Origin: Glycine soja
Taxonomy: Eukaryota > Streptophyta > Magnoliopsida > Fabales > Fabaceae
DNA: 64,000 nucleotides
Assembly: GCF_004193775.1 (NCBI RefSeq)
Contig: NC_041011.1
Span: 44,461,167 to 44,525,166, forward strand
Direction of reading: 5' to 3'
The stretch's first letter is position 1, and every line of letters starts with the position of its first letter. Shown piece after piece: positions 20,561-34,275 of the stretch. Under the pieces are notes generated by a model that saw nothing but the letters and a program-made list of their open reading frames with translations, did no database searches and was not told where the DNA came from. The translations under genes were made by a program, and so were the position numbers.

Positions 20561-23410
20561 CTGTCGTAATTTGGAACTTACACTAATCATACAACAGAAA
20601 CTATTTACCCAGTAGTGTCGGTTCACAGTTTTTAGAGTCGTTTGAAATACGGTTAATGTGATTTTAGGTGAAATTTTATAATTTTAATATTTGGATTCAT
20701 GTTAAAAATTTGATTTCGAGTATAAAATTAATTTGGGATCAAAGTAATTTTTAGTAGCTTTCATGTTAAATGAAATTATATTTAAGTTTTATTATTAACC
20801 CATTTTATAATAAATATTTGAATATAAATATTATTATTATCTTTAAAAAATCATATTATTTTAAAATAAATTTAAAAAAAATCATTTTTTTTCCAACTCA
20901 ATTGTATTAATGTTCATTCAAATATATAGTAAGGGGACACGAACTATTTTGTTAGTCCTGAAAATACATAATCAGAAAAAAATTATTTCAGGCTTGTTAT
21001 AAGGTTATAAAAAAAATTAATCCTAGGTATATTTTATTTTCGAGGAAAACATCATCTCACATTTTATAAATATTTAGTCTGGATTGAAAAAAGGATTTCC
21101 ATTGATAAGAATATCTCTTCATAAGTAAAAATTTATATATATCATCTTATTAATTGTTGTTCTCTCAATTTTTATTCACGTGCTTAAATTTTGTTCGATC
21201 TCATAAAATTTTGTTCATATCTAATTAATGTTTCGATAATTTAATTTATTGTGAATTTCATTCTTACATTTTATGATAATTTTTTCTTTTTCTTCAATGA
21301 TACTTTTTTAACGGACATTTCTTGCTCTTATTTCAATTATTCTAATTGTTGAACACATAGGAAGGAAATAAAGGGTACAACTAGATTTTTTTTAATAAAG
21401 ATATTTTATTAATTATAATATATATTTTTAAGAAATCAAACACATGTTTTAATCATTCCTAAAGATATATAAATAATCTCTATCAATTTTAATAGTTAAC
21501 CAAATCTATTTTTTATTATTATTTGAGAATAACATTCTCATTTTATATTCTTAGGATTTATTTTTGGGACTAAAAAAATTATTTGTGAAATAAATGCTCG
21601 CTAAGTAATATATAGGAGTCAGGAACCTAAGTGCATACCAAAATTTAAATCATAAATCATTTAATCAACGGACACAGAATATTATCATACGTATCAATTG
21701 TTACCAAGAGATACACAATTAATTAGATTCAACCAAATTTGTAAAAAAGACACACTCAAATGATTTAATATTTTTTTTCTTTAGTAATTGGTCTATAATT
21801 TTTTCAGTTCTTTTGGCATTTTATTTAATTAGCTAATTAAAATTTTACATCCGTTTAATTATAGATTAATTTTGAATATAACATATAAACAAAAATCATG
21901 TAAATAGCTCCTAAAATTATCTTCACATTAATTTATGTTATACTCACTCATTATTAATTGTTAAAAAAAATTCTAACGACAAATTATTTCTTATATAAAT
22001 CACATATATCATTGTCATAAAGTAATCATGTTTATTAATATGCTGTTGGTCTCAATAGATCTGATTTCAAATGTCTTAAAACATTATCTATAAAAAAATA
22101 TTATTAAAAAGAGAGACTTATTAAAAATTATCAGTTAGGGACGCAGACAGACCTTCACAATATGAGGTCCAATTACAAAACTTAAAGTTATCTAAAAAAT
22201 ATATATATGCATTAAATTTTATATAAAATATTTTTAATTATATATTATAAAATATTAATTATGTCGGTAATATATAAAAAAATGTAGTAAACATTTATAG
22301 AATAAAAAAACTAAATTTTTTTATAAGACACAAGATATGAAATATTAATTATCAATTTCATGTCACATAAATTTAATAAATTATAATAAAAATTGATATA
22401 TATTTGCTCTATTATGAAATGGTCCTAAAATTTCTACTAAATCAAAATAAATTATGTTATTCACGGAATATCTTTTGTGATGATAGTAATCAAATATAAA
22501 ATAAATAAAAATTAAAAACAGATTTTATAAATATATTTATATTTATAGACATATATAATTCAGTGCATATATATAATTAAAGGTGAGTGAAAACATGTAG
22601 TTGATGAATGATAAAAGTAAACAAAATATATCTAAAACTAATTAAAGGATAGTGAATAGTAGATGAATAATAGAAGTAAACATTCTAAATTATTAAGGAT
22701 ATAAATTACATTCTTAAATATTTTTTACAAGATTAGGCATATAAAAGAAAGTCCAGGTATGTGGACTTCGAGAATTTGAACTTTTTTTTTTTTTACATTG
22801 GCATATTCTCCTCCCTTCTATCCCTCTTAAAATAGAAAAATGAATAAAGCTAGGGTTAACTTAACTAGTTTTATCTTTGAAAGAAATACCATTTCAAGCC
22901 AAAAAGAAAAACTCGGTGAAAGAGAATCAAAGATCTAGCTAGAAAGGGAACACAAGAAGTTAGCATGCCATTAAGAAGCACATTCTAAAATAAGAGTAGT
23001 TTTCTTTGGACAAGCGCAATCCATGTTCAAAGACCAACTTCCAACCCAAGAAGACAAGCCGAAAACCAACCCAAAAGATATAGGGCACTTCTATAGTCAA
23101 GCACGACTCCTTATTCATTGCATCAACAATAGCATGATCGCATGCAAAAATAGCAAGAAACCCACGAACCAACCATTGAAACGAAAATTTGAAGTCACAA
23201 AAAGTCTCCTTAAACCCCTCCCTCCCACACCCTTTTATCACAAACGCATTTCCCTCTACCCCTTCTTAGTCCTTTTCCTCAAAGAGGGGCTATCATAATT
23301 TTCTCTCATCATCCCAAACAAACCCAAGAGAGAGAGAAAGGAAGAAAAGAGTATAATAAACACATAATATATCTCTTTAAACTCTTGACCCCCTTCTCTT
23401 GGAGCTAGGC
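20561..23410. other. Intergenic between kelch gene and peroxidase gene (divergent promoters)
   Basis: Very AT-rich with no supported gene. About 20561-20700 should hold the kelch-gene promoter on the minus strand. About 22900-23410 is less AT-rich and ends in a GA-rich leader (gagagagagaaagg near 23329) with 'agtataataaa' at 23350, a possible TATA box of the peroxidase gene. An open frame at 23023-23298 was not accepted as a gene. Confidence 0.55.
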
Positions 23411-24652
23411 ATGGCTTTCCCTTTCCCAATCCTTTTCCTTCTCTTCCTTTCCCTCACCCCCTCCTTCTCCTCCGCAACGCTCAACGTCGATTACTACAAA
23501 AAATCATGTCCACTCTTCGAAAAAATCGTTATGGAAAACGTCTTCCACAAACAAAGCACAAGCGTGGCCACAGCACCGGGTCTCCTACGTCTCTTCTTCC
23601 ATGATTGCATCACCGATGGCTGCGACGCTTCGATCCTCATCACTTCCAACTCATACAACCCTCATGCAGAACGTGATGCAGACCTCAATCTTTCTCTGGC
23701 AGGTGATTTTTTTTATAGACAAATATGTTAGTTAATTTTTGGTAGGATCAGTTCAATAATAAATTAGAAGTAAAATAAATTTTAAAAGAATCTTTTTATT
23801 ATGTGGCTTTTTTATTATTATTTTTTTTACTTTATAAACACTAATAGTAAATATTTTTTTATTGAAAGATTTAAAACTTAAATTTTTGTTAGAATATTTA
23901 ATGAGAGAGATTGAAACCTGTGATCTTTATATCTATTTTTCTCTCACACAGGTGATGCCTTTGACATCATATTTAGAATAAAAAACGCATTGGAACTTGC
24001 ATGCCCCGGTGTGGTGTCGTGTTCCGACATCGTGGCACAGGCAACAAGAGACCTTGTTAAGATGGTTGGTGGTCCTTATTACCCTGTGAGATTGGGGAGA
24101 AAGGATAGCACTGAATCAGTTGCTGCAAGAGTGAGTGCTAGCCTTCCAACACCAGACATGACCATGGACCAGTTGCTTGAGAAGTTCACCTCAAAGGGTT
24201 TCACTGTTAAGGAAATGGTGGCTTTGAGTGGGGCACACACCATTGGTTTCGCACACTGCAAGGAGTTCATAAACAGGATCTACAACTTCAGCAAAACCTC
24301 TGATGCTGACCCTTTGATGCACCCTAAGCTGGTTAAAGGGTTGAGGGTTGTGTGCCAAAACTTCACCAAGGACATCTCAATGGCTGCATTCAATGATGTT
24401 AGGTCACCAGGGAAGTTTGACAATGTTTATTACCAAAATGTCATGAAGGGCTTGGGGTTATTGACCTCTGACTCCATTCTTGCTGTTGACCCAAGGACAA
24501 AACCTATTGTGGAGCTCTATGCTAATGATCAGCAAGCTTTCTTCAAGGACTTTGCTGCTGCCATGGAGAAGCTCTCTGTGTTTAGAGTGAAAACTGGCAA
24601 CAAAGGAGAGGTCAGGAACAGGTGTGACCAGTTCAACCATATTCCCGTCTAA
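23411..24652 (+). CDS. Secreted class III peroxidase (PER41/PER63-like)
   Basis: Plant haem peroxidase (EC 1.11.1.7) that oxidises phenolic or other donors with hydrogen peroxide, normally in the apoplast or cell wall. Exons 23411-23702 and 23952-24652 give 330 residues, usual for the class. The first ATG follows an in-frame TTG that was not used. Residues 1 to about 23 are hydrophobic and Ser/Pro-rich, a signal peptide ending near FSSA. Visible catalytic features: RLFFHDC with distal Arg60 and His64; the proximal haem ligand in GAHTIGFAHC (His193). Eight cysteines for four disulfides are present (in SCP, HDC, CDA, ACPG, SCSD, AHC, VCQ, RCDQ). The CITDGCDAS segment, rather than the common CFVNGCDAS, places it by memory with Arabidopsis PER41/PER63. 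A single intron is fewer than the ancestral three, also seen in that clade. Confidence 0.95.
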
Positions 24653-25286
24653 AAACACACAAATCAATCAGTTCAACCATAGAAAGATTAGCTAAGATTG
24701 TATAAAAAGTCTCCGATCATCTGATAATTTCTTTAGATTTTGCATGTGTATCTAGAGAGCCATGGGTATACATTGTCATTTGAATCCTTGTCAAAAGAAA
24801 ATTGTCATTTGAATTTTTTTTTATTTTTTTTTTTGTTTTCCATTTGATATTTTATGTTTTGTGAAAGGGGCGAAAAACAAAAAACTTGTGATGGAGAAGA
24901 TCCAGTTTTTACCCATCTAAAATATGTGCTCTGTGTTGCTACTCTATATGATTAGATATAACGGATAAATTAACATGCATTGATGACTGGAAAGTTCATA
25001 TATGTTGTATTTTAGATATTTATGTATGTGTATCTACAAGTTGAAACAACTTGTATACATATTTTGAATCTCAACATCATGTAGGGTCACAATTAATGTG
25101 CTAATTTAATGGAACGGTAACTAAAGAAATCAAAATAAAAAAAATACTATGATTTTCTATATAAATATTGGTGTGAAATAAATATTAAATAATGGTGTAA
25201 TATAGGGATCGGACAATAGTAAAATAACAAAAAAAAATAAACACAAAAAATTGTTTTCCTTAAACTTGCAGGAACATGCCAGAAGT

Positions 25287-25288
<2 letters not shown>

Positions 25289-25338
<50 letters not shown>
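25289..25338. repeat. (AT)n microsatellite
   Basis: About 50 bases of uninterrupted AT/TA dinucleotide in intergenic DNA downstream of the peroxidase gene. Confidence 0.95.
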
Positions 25339-25340
<2 letters not shown>

Positions 25341-26160
25341 CGATGATAACTTTAGATAATATTCTCCCAGACCTAAAAATTCCTTCAAGTGAAATAAAAA
25401 TCATGTACACAAGTCATTCAATCAAACTCGATGGTATCAAAAGAATATATTATTGTGAATTTTCTAGCATTGGTAGAGTTTAATTTGACTTCTTTTTATG
25501 AAAACAAAAATCAACTGCGATCAAAATAGGCATACAAGAGAATATCAAACAGGTATACAAACAATGTTCAACAGTCAATCAAACAACCAAAGCTAGAAAC
25601 TTACAAATATAGATAACCAAGAAGATGAAAGAGCTACAAAAATTTATACACAGTTCTAACAAAATATCACGAGCACATGCAAACAACGAATCAAAGAAGA
25701 TCCAATTGTTTTTTATTGAATAATCGCATGTGATGAAACCTGTTGACAAAATTTTAACTTAATCCAACTGTTAATTAATGAAATCGATCGCAAATGAGAT
25801 TTTACGATGATTGTCCCATGAAAATAGAGGTGATCTAGGGGTAGATTGAGACAAGTTTATCATTGTTTCTATTTGGTCCAAAATTTTGATTAGAGCATTT
25901 ATGTAAACCTGAAGCCAACCCAATATTCAAAGCATGAAATATGTAAAACATGATCAAGTCAACTTAACTTTTTAACGTAATATATCAATCTTGTGAAAAG
26001 TTTCAAAAGTTACAAAGGGTGTCAAGATTCTAGACCATGCATGTGATAGGGAAAAAATGATCTGGGAAGTATTTTCTATACAGTTCTTTATGCAAATTAT
26101 CTATAAAAAATTGTCAAAATTTTCAAAAGATGCAAAATAGAAATCAATCTGAAATGTACT

Positions 26161-26311
26161 TTCTAAGAACTAATTAATGTAAATTTCTCATGAAAAAGTT
26201 TTATAGCACTAATTAATGTAAAAGGTTCATTTTAACATTACAAAAACAGTATCATCTCATGTATTACGTCAATTTTCTAAGAACTAATTAATGTAAATTT
26301 CTCATGAAAAA
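26161..26311. repeat. 37-bp exact direct repeats, period 114 bp
   Basis: The 37-base segment starting TTCTAAGAACTAATTAATGT occurs at 26161-26197 and again at 26275-26311. The sequence between them contains a further partial copy (actaattaatgtaaa). Confidence 0.9.
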
Positions 26312-26538
26312 TTCAATTTTTTAACTAGAGTGTAGACAATAAAATACAAATTATAATTTACAATTAATAATATAAATAATATTTGGTAATTTATAAATTA
26401 CGAAATATTATTACATATAAGTTTTTAATACATAATATTCAATTCGATTGTATAGCTCTCGTCAGGTTCAAATATTGCAGGTGAGTTTACATTCGCATAT
26501 TTATTTTTAAAAAATAAACAAATTAAATTAAGAAAATA

Positions 26539-26541
<3 letters not shown>

Positions 26542-26613
<72 letters not shown>
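26542..26613. repeat. (AT)n microsatellite, long
   Basis: About 72 bases of uninterrupted AT dinucleotide, the longest such run in the window. Confidence 0.95.
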
Positions 26614-26615
<2 letters not shown>

Positions 26616-29600
26616 TACCTAGGAAACAATAAGAAGAAAAAGGATAATCCTGTCAGATAATAAAGAAAATAAAAAAAAACATGACAATTAATATAGCATG
26701 AATTAGAAATAGAAAAAAGAAGTTAATGTGATAGTACCATAAAAATATTATACAAAAATTGTTTAGAATTAGGATTTTCTTTATTTATATTGTGTAACAA
26801 AAAGTAAATTATTATAAATTTATAATATTTATACTAATAGTTTATTTTTTATTAAAAAATTATACTAACAAAAATGATTCAATACTAAATTATTAATGAA
26901 TAATAATAATTTGTAAACAAGAAAGAAAAATAAAAATATTATTAAAGTATATATATATCAATATTTGTTGCAATTAAAATTTCAAAAAAAAATTAATTAT
27001 CACGACTTATCGTTACCATGATCAGTATCTTTAACTGTTATCACCATACTTGTCATGATCTGTAATTATTATTATAATTGTCAATTATCATTAATATTAA
27101 TATAATTGTCACTGTAATTGTTATTATGTCGGCTTTTAAAATATACGAAGATGTTTTTATCTCTTCACCTAATTTAAACATTTTTCTCTCTCATTCTCTA
27201 AAAAAATGCACGAATTGTTGCATTAATGAATCTCACATGTTTTCTGCACTGTCTACTATTAATTACAATTAATTAGAAATTATAAAACTACGTGCGAGAG
27301 GGAACACACCCCGGGTATTCCTCTCTTCACTTCGCTTACTAAATTTAGTGAAGAGTACTTCTAAATCAATCTTATTTATAGTTCTCTGAATTCATATTAT
27401 TTAATTTAGTTTATATATTTTAAGAAAACAAAATTTAATTCATTCTCACATAATTCTAATAAATGATGTTAACTTTTATCAAATCGTGACAAATAGGAAT
27501 TTTTTAATTGATTAAAATAATATGGAAAATTAATTTATTTTAAAAAAATAAATTTTTAATATATGTTTCTCCTAAACACATTCAACGGTAACTTTCAAGA
27601 ATTACAATTTTATCTTCATTTCTTTCGTCATTCTTCAAGAATTGTTGAGATTTATTCATGTATCTTGTTTAGATTTTGTTTGTTTTTTGAATGCTTCCAT
27701 GAATTTGCATGCTAAAGACACTATAATCAATTTGGTATGTAAGAAATGGCGTAAATAACATTTATGAGGAGGGACTAAATTTTTCTTTTTAGAAATACAT
27801 GAACTAAATTGAATCATGTGAAATAAAAAAAAATTCATAATAGTATAAGAAACTAAAAACATATTTTCCATTTAAATAAATTTCACTCATTTTTTATCGA
27901 TAGAAAAAAAAAAGTGTATTGTTGCTTGTTAGAACTTCTTTTCTTAACCAAAAGATCTAGTTAAATTGGTTAAGCAAGATATATAAATATTATAAAATCA
28001 TCATATCGTATTCAGTACTTATAGATAAAAAAAAACTCTTTTTCTTATATTATTTCTCCTTTTACGATCCATCTCTCCTATTTCTTTTATTGCAAACTAA
28101 ATATTAACACATTTTTAAATATATTTCTTGTAATATATTCTTTATCATTAATGACTGAAAGTTTATTTAAATTTGTAAAATTTTGTATTTTTTAAAATTA
28201 ACTAATAATAAAATAAATTTTAAAAAAATATAGTCCAAACATTACTCTCATTTAAAAAATATTTGACTGTCAAATGTCAAGCACAACTCTAGTGACTGAG
28301 AGTTAGGCAGGTGTACACGTACCACTAAGCACCGTGCGTTTAATGTTTTCTAATTTCCCCACTTTAGCATACCCACAAGCCATGCATACCATAATAAACC
28401 CAGACAGTATTTATCAATATTAGACAATGGATACGTCCTAGATAATAAGCTTAATTAAATCAAACTTTTGTATAATAATTTTGACTATTAAATTTATCAA
28501 AGTAATCAAATAAAAAAATTGATTTGATAAATTACATTAAGAAATTATTAAAATGAATTAAAGTTTATAAAAACAATAAATTATTTTTTGTAAATTCGAA
28601 TAACTCTTCCTAATGCAGTGGATATGATAAACGTTTTTTTTTTCCCTCAAATGAACCATGTGTGGAGTAGTTAAAGGGACACTGAGAATGCCCCACTGTT
28701 CCCATTGATTGACATTGGTTTTCAATCCTGTAATGATTAAAGGCAGAGTGCGATACAGAAGGCTATATTATATTGAAGCTACTGACATTTGTCACTCGAA
28801 AGAGTACGTTTCATCAAAGTAAACAAACCCCACCGAAAGATTGAGGATTCAAAGGGTGAGGAATATTTCGTATTTTAGTTGTGGTAGGTAGTGGGTGTTT
28901 GTTTGTGGCTCGCATTTTTTTGTTGTTGTGAAAATTAAGAAAGTTTTATGTGCTAATTATAAATCGTCTAACTGATCACGCAGGTCGTTCTAGAGGCCTA
29001 TTAGTTACTAGTTATTAGTTATTGTTTTTAACCTTTTACATTGATTAATTTTAATTAAGGGCATATATGAGCGAGTATTAGAGTGTATGTTATCCTTACA
29101 ACTTAGAAGGGTAGGAATTGACAACTACCGAAATGAAATCACGTGAATTGTCTATGTATCTGCTTAATAGGACGATTTTATTGGGACCTTAATTAATTAT
29201 ATATTCCAGAAGAAGAAAAAACTATTTATGTACTATTGAATGTTGTTGTTGAAGGTGTTTTCCTTATCTAATATTAACTCTCAATCCATAACACTTCATT
29301 ATAAGAAAATCAGTTTTTAGTGCCAATAATGACAATCTGATAGATGATAATTGTAAGGATAACGTTAAAAAAACAAAAAAAAAAGGGGGTAAGATGAATT
29401 ACGTTAAAGAAGCATGTTCATTGAATTATTGAAAAAGGCTTTACAGAAACATTCTACTCATATACTTATAAATCTTACTATTATCAATTGTAATATATAG
29501 TGCAAATTTTCTAAAATTCAAGATGAACTCTAAATTAACTAATGTCGAATTGAAATATTCACATTTCTATATAACATGAAATCTATATATATAATTGATA

Positions 29601-30572
29601 ATTAACCAGTCCCCGCCACTATCATAAACTATATTTTATAATGCGAGGCAGTATTTTCCCTGTGCACTAATATCATCTGTTACTTTAGCGGCGTGGTATC
29701 TATATTTTACTGATGAGCTTTATAATTAAAATTTAAGTTAATCAACCATCAATTTAATTTTTTATATTATAAATAAATAATAAATTTATAATAATTGAAA
29801 TTTTCACATACAATTAAAAAAAAACTAGTTTGGGTAAATGATATTAATATTTAAAACTACTTTGAGTCCATATGTTATTTGATATGTGTAATTAAGTGCT
29901 GAATGCTGATGGATTTCATTCATACACTAGTGGCATTAATTCATGTGTGAACAGATTGACAAAATATTGGGGACGCGGTTGATTGACTTTAACTACTATA
30001 ATATAAAACGACTAAACGAGGAAAGCTTAATTAAGTCAAAAGTGATAAAATGATATATTAATTAAAATAAATTATTTTAAAGGATCTAATGATAAATAAT
30101 ATGATCAGTTTAATTTATATATACAATTAGCATAAAATATTTGTATATTTACATTCAACATGAATTTATCTTATTAGTTTATTACCGTATCATATATATT
30201 ATAGAATTAGATAATGTGGCAATAAGATTAATTTCTTTTTAATGTTTAACAAGCATGTGCTATTTAAAGATATAAAAAAATTAATATTAATTTTTTAAAA
30301 AGAAAAAGTGTGCATAATATTTCTACTAGTAGTAAGATAAGAGTTTTGTTGTTATTGTATAAGAAGGAATTCCAAGAGGAGAAAAAGAAAAAGTATATAC
30401 TTTTTTTTTTTCTATCACGCACTATGTGCAAGTGCAGTGACAGCACCACTAACGAATCCCCTGCAACACATTCCTTAGCTTGAAATTAATCATGACAGAT
30501 ACTACCAATATAATAGTAACTGGTTAGGTTTTAAGGAAGCTACTAGAAAATCAGCTTCTGCTTTACAAAGTG

Positions 30573-30580
30573 TATATATA
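30573..30580 (+). promoter_or_regulatory. TATA box of glycine-rich protein gene
   Basis: TATATATA followed by GGGTCCC. A transcription start about 30 bases downstream would give a leader of about 200 nt before the ATG at 30802. Inferred from sequence and position. Confidence 0.55.
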
Positions 30581-30801
30581 GGGTCCCTTACCTCACACTT
30601 TTGCACCAACACCGAAGTACAAACAAGACTTGAAGCAGTGCAATAGATTCTTATTACTATTGTCAGTGTTTGTGTTTGTGTGTGTACTCTCTTATATTCT
30701 CAAACATTAATAGCATACAGAAACCACATTCATATAAATCATCACATTATCATTTTCAACATTATTACTGCTCTATTGAGTTTGTAAAAGAATATTAATA
30801 G

Positions 30802-31413
30802 ATGGCAACCTCAAAGGTCTTAGGGGCTGCTTTCATTGTTTTGCTCATTGTGGACCTTGCGTTTGCTGCTAGGGTTACAGATAGGTTACTTGGTGGGAGG
30901 GGTGGCGGTGGTGGTGGCGGCGGTGGTGGCGGAGGAGGTGGCGGTGGTGGTAGTCTTGGACGTGGTTCCGGGTATGGATCAGGGTATGGCTCAGGTGGGG
31001 GTGAAGGGTATGGTGGAGGATCACTAGGAGGAAGCGGCGGTGGTGGTGGTGGCGGAAGAGGAGGAGGTGGCGGTGGCGGTGGTGGGACCGGCAGTTCTGG
31101 GTACGGGTCCGGATATGGATCGGGGTATGGATCCGGATACGGGTCTGGTGGCGGTGCGAACGGTGGAGGTGGAGGCGGTGGTGGTGGCAAAGGTGGAGGA
31201 GGTGGAGGAGGTGGAGGTTCTAATGGTTCAGGTTATGGCTCTGGCTCTGGATACGGTGAAGGAGGTGGAAATGATGGACGAGGCAGTGGTGGCGGTGGAG
31301 GAGGAGGAGGTGGTGGTGGTGGCGGTGGCGGTGGTAGTGGAGGCTCTGGCTATGGTAGTGGCTCAGGATATGGGTCCGGTTGGGGTGGTGGAGAAAATAA
31401 CGAGTCCCCTTAA
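30802..31413 (+). CDS. GRP: Secreted glycine-rich protein (cell-wall GRP type)
   Basis: Intronless, 203 residues. Residues 1-22 (MATSKVLGAAFIVLLIVDLAFA) form a clear signal peptide with an AFA cleavage site, followed by ARVTDRLL and then an almost pure Gly domain. That domain alternates poly-Gly blocks of about 8-17 residues with tyrosine modules built on GYGSG (for example GSGYGSGYGSGGG), in at least four modules, and ends with GWGGGENNESP. No Cys and no RNA-recognition motif are present, so it belongs with structural apoplastic/cell-wall GRPs rather than RNA-binding GRPs. Tyrosines in such modules are candidates for peroxidase cross-linking, but that is family knowledge, not seen here. Long open frames on the other strand and in other frames are by-products of GGN repetition. 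Low-complexity length polymorphism is likely. Confidence 0.88.
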   Translation: MATSKVLGAAFIVLLIVDLAFAARVTDRLLGGRGGGGGGGGGGGGGGGGGSLGRGSGYGSGYGSGGGEGYGGGSLGGSGGGGGGGRGGGGGGGGGTGSSGYGSGYGSGYGSGYGSGGGANGGGGGGGGGKGGGGGGGGGSNGSGYGSGSGYGEGGGNDGRGSGGGGGGGGGGGGGGGGSGGSGYGSGSGYGSGWGGGENNESP

Positions 31414-34275
31414 ACTAAGATGATTTTATTAATTTTAGGCATATATAGTGCAATCTTCTTGTCATATTATATATGGTTTCCAAAAATAAATTGCAGTGTG
31501 GCTTTCGTGGTCGTTCTGCTTCATGCATGCATGGGAGTGTTACACTATGGATCATGGTGTAGTTGGTTGCTATATATAAATATTACTGTGTACTACTATC
31601 ATTTGTAGATGATGCTATAAAAAGCATGACATTAATAAATTAGTATATCTCTTCCTCTTCTTAAGAAAATTAGTATCTAGTTTCTCTTGAGATCAACTTG
31701 GGAGTGTGCAATAAATATTGGCAAAATTTCTTTCTATTTATAAATCATATATTAATGCATTGTTGAATTATATTTTACTATAATGGTAATATGAGAAAAT
31801 AGATTCTTTTTTATATAAACATGATGTTAAAAATGATTTGTTAAGTAAGCATCAAAATTAATTTGCCACATTTAACTAAATCACTTAAATACAAATTTCT
31901 TACGTCAATAATGTGAAAACATTTCTAACATTGGATAAGAATTTGTAAAATTGATTTTGGTTAAAAATAGTTTTGAAGTGGTGTGATTTATAATTAAAAA
32001 ATTATTATTAAAATTTTCGATCCAATACAAAAACTCATCAAAGTTGCTTCAACAAAAAATCAATTCAAGATCCATAATCAGATTTTAAAAAAATTAAATA
32101 TTTTTTTTATAATCATGATATTAGTACGAAAATTTTTCAGTCAAAAATAAAATAAAAAATCTTTATCAAGAATCTTAAGGTTGAATGCACACAAAATAAA
32201 TATTTTTTTCTCAACACGATTTATTTTATATCCATATATGAAACCAAATAAAAAATATCTAAAATTAATTATAAATTCAAAATTACTTCTATAACATGAA
32301 ATAAACACACACTTAGTTAAGGCTTCCAAAGGCAATGCTCGGTACATTTATTACTTGATTTGACAACTCTTACATCACAAAGCCACCAAATATAGGCACA
32401 CATGCACTTTAAACTAATGTTATGAAACTCTAGAATTTATATAAATCCATGAGAATTTCATAAATTTGACTCTAAACTCGTAAGAATTTATTTCATATAA
32501 AAATAATAATAAAATATCTATAAATAACATATCAATTAAACATTTCAATAATATAATAAAACAAAATATTAAATCATAAATTTCATAGTACTTAAATAAT
32601 CAAGTCTAGTAATGCATCACTATTAGCTAATAACTTACAAATGTTATAGTAGTGATAAATCATTTTCTTTAAAAGTTTGATGTTATTAGAGAACAAGAGT
32701 TTAAAGGTAAGAATTTTTTTATTCGAAAATAACATACTAAATGAAGGTATGTTGAGCACTAAACAGACTCAGTGATATATTTGGGTATAATTTTTTTAAC
32801 CTGCTGACTCAATTCAAAAATGACTTATATTTTGGTATAATTTTTTTTAACCTACTGACTCATTGACTCAGTGATAAACTCGAGAGTCTACCAAATCTAC
32901 TTAAAATTTATAGAATTATCTAAAGTCTACTAAAAAGAGAATTTACACAATATAAACTCACAACAGATCAACAAACTCATAAACTCATAAGAATTAACAA
33001 GTTAATTATATTAGGAATGTGGACCCACACAAAGCACATTGACAATGTATCATTAATGATGGCGTAGTGGATTACGTGACGGGTAGTCATCTACACTCTA
33101 CACTAATGGGTTATATGCTTCTACCGTGGACCAGTTGTTCAAATTGTTCATGGATGCCCCACCAATATTAGTCTTTATATTTATTATTAAAATACTTGAA
33201 TAGCTGAAATTTTATTTTTTATTTTTTGAAAGGAAATAGCTGAAATTCAAAATTAAATTATTGTTTAACAATTAAAAAAATGACAACTTAAGCCTTATCT
33301 TCTTCCTCCCACCCCATCATCCAGAAAATTTTCCAACGGAAAACTGGGGAACAAGTTTTTCTCCCAAACCGGCAAACCCGTCCTCGCCATGCAGCCTCTC
33401 ACGGTTGTCCAAGCAACCATCAGCACCAACGGCATACGCATTCTCTCCACACTGGCGACAAACACATTTTCTTTGCACCGACAACCCATAGTTCTTGTCA
33501 TGCAGCAAACTCTAATAAGACCAAAAAAGAAGTGAAACCGACCTCTACTCCACCAATCACCACCGTTAAAGTTACAATTCCAGAATCAAAGCACCATTTT
33601 TCACCAATTTCAGATCTGGATAAAACAAAAAATACGTAGATCTGGAAAGAAAACTCAGATCCATTGATGGATGGTGCAATTGGGCAAGGACCACGGACTT
33701 AATAGTGAAGTAAATGGTTTGGTGAAAACTTAACACCGTTTGAAAGTAGCAAGATTACTTCACTAAAATGTGCATCTAAAAGCCAAAACTGCTACAGAAA
33801 GATTCTATAGTGGCCTATAAGTCGTCATCATATTAATCTATGAAAAACTAGAAACACAACACGGGCCTGAGGTTCTGACAACTCACAAGTGAATTCTTGA
33901 TTCTCAGTTGCTATCACAAAACAATTTTCATATCCTATCTCAGGCTAGTGATTGAGGATACACAGATCATATATGACATTAGCACCTGTTGAATTACAAA
34001 AAAAAGAATTTAGTTCTAAATACTACATTTTGGAAATGTGCAAATGCACTTTCCAATCGAACTTGTCTGATGACGGGGTTTGAGAAGAAATTCTAGAAGA
34101 CCGCTCTCAATTCAAGAAAAAAAAAATTCCTGCCCTCTCCCGCTACAATAAAAATCTTCAAAGGTATAATAAGTGATGATAATTTATGCAAACAAATCCC
34201 AAAATTCAGCAAATGTATAAGCAATTAGCAAGCAGATTCATTAAGCATCTAACAGCAGACAAGTGCAGTAGCAAA
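31414..34275. other. Intergenic between GRP gene and BTR1-like gene (convergent)
   Basis: The GRP 3' UTR probably extends to about 31640. The remainder is AT-rich, with a short direct repeat around 32778 and 32833 ('tataattttttt.aacct.ctgactca'). An island at 33290-33720 is distinctly less AT-rich and reads like degraded coding or leader sequence on the minus strand. About 34000-34275 is likely the 3' UTR of the BTR1-like gene. Confidence 0.55.
33290..33720 (-). other. GC-richer island of unknown origin
   Basis: On the minus strand two overlapping frames of 60-70 codons are open, one containing CVCRQCGENAYAVGADGC, and purine-rich 'gatctgga/gatctgaa' phrases lie upstream. No splice continuity with the BTR1-like gene was found and no family is recognised. 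It may be a captured gene fragment inside a decayed transposon. Confidence 0.3.

Larger units (their letters stand above)
24653..30801. other. Long AT-rich intergenic region between peroxidase and glycine-rich protein genes
   Basis: No gene is supported in about 6.1 kb. The first 200 bases are probably the peroxidase 3' UTR. Contents seen: two long (AT)n microsatellites, a 37-bp exact direct repeat (26161 and 26275), and scattered A/T homopolymers. The last 230 bases are the promoter and leader of the glycine-rich protein gene. Confidence 0.6.

Noticed and set aside
23023..23298. Opposed open frames of about 90 codons just upstream of the peroxidase
   Set aside because: No family, no splice partners, and the position coincides with the peroxidase promoter and leader. 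Both strands being open suggests chance.
30795..31190. 131-codon proline-rich open frame on the minus strand
   Set aside because: It is the complement of the GGN repeats of the glycine-rich protein gene, with no start context or signal of its own. The Val/Glu-rich frames at 30836-31423 on the plus strand are also shadows.
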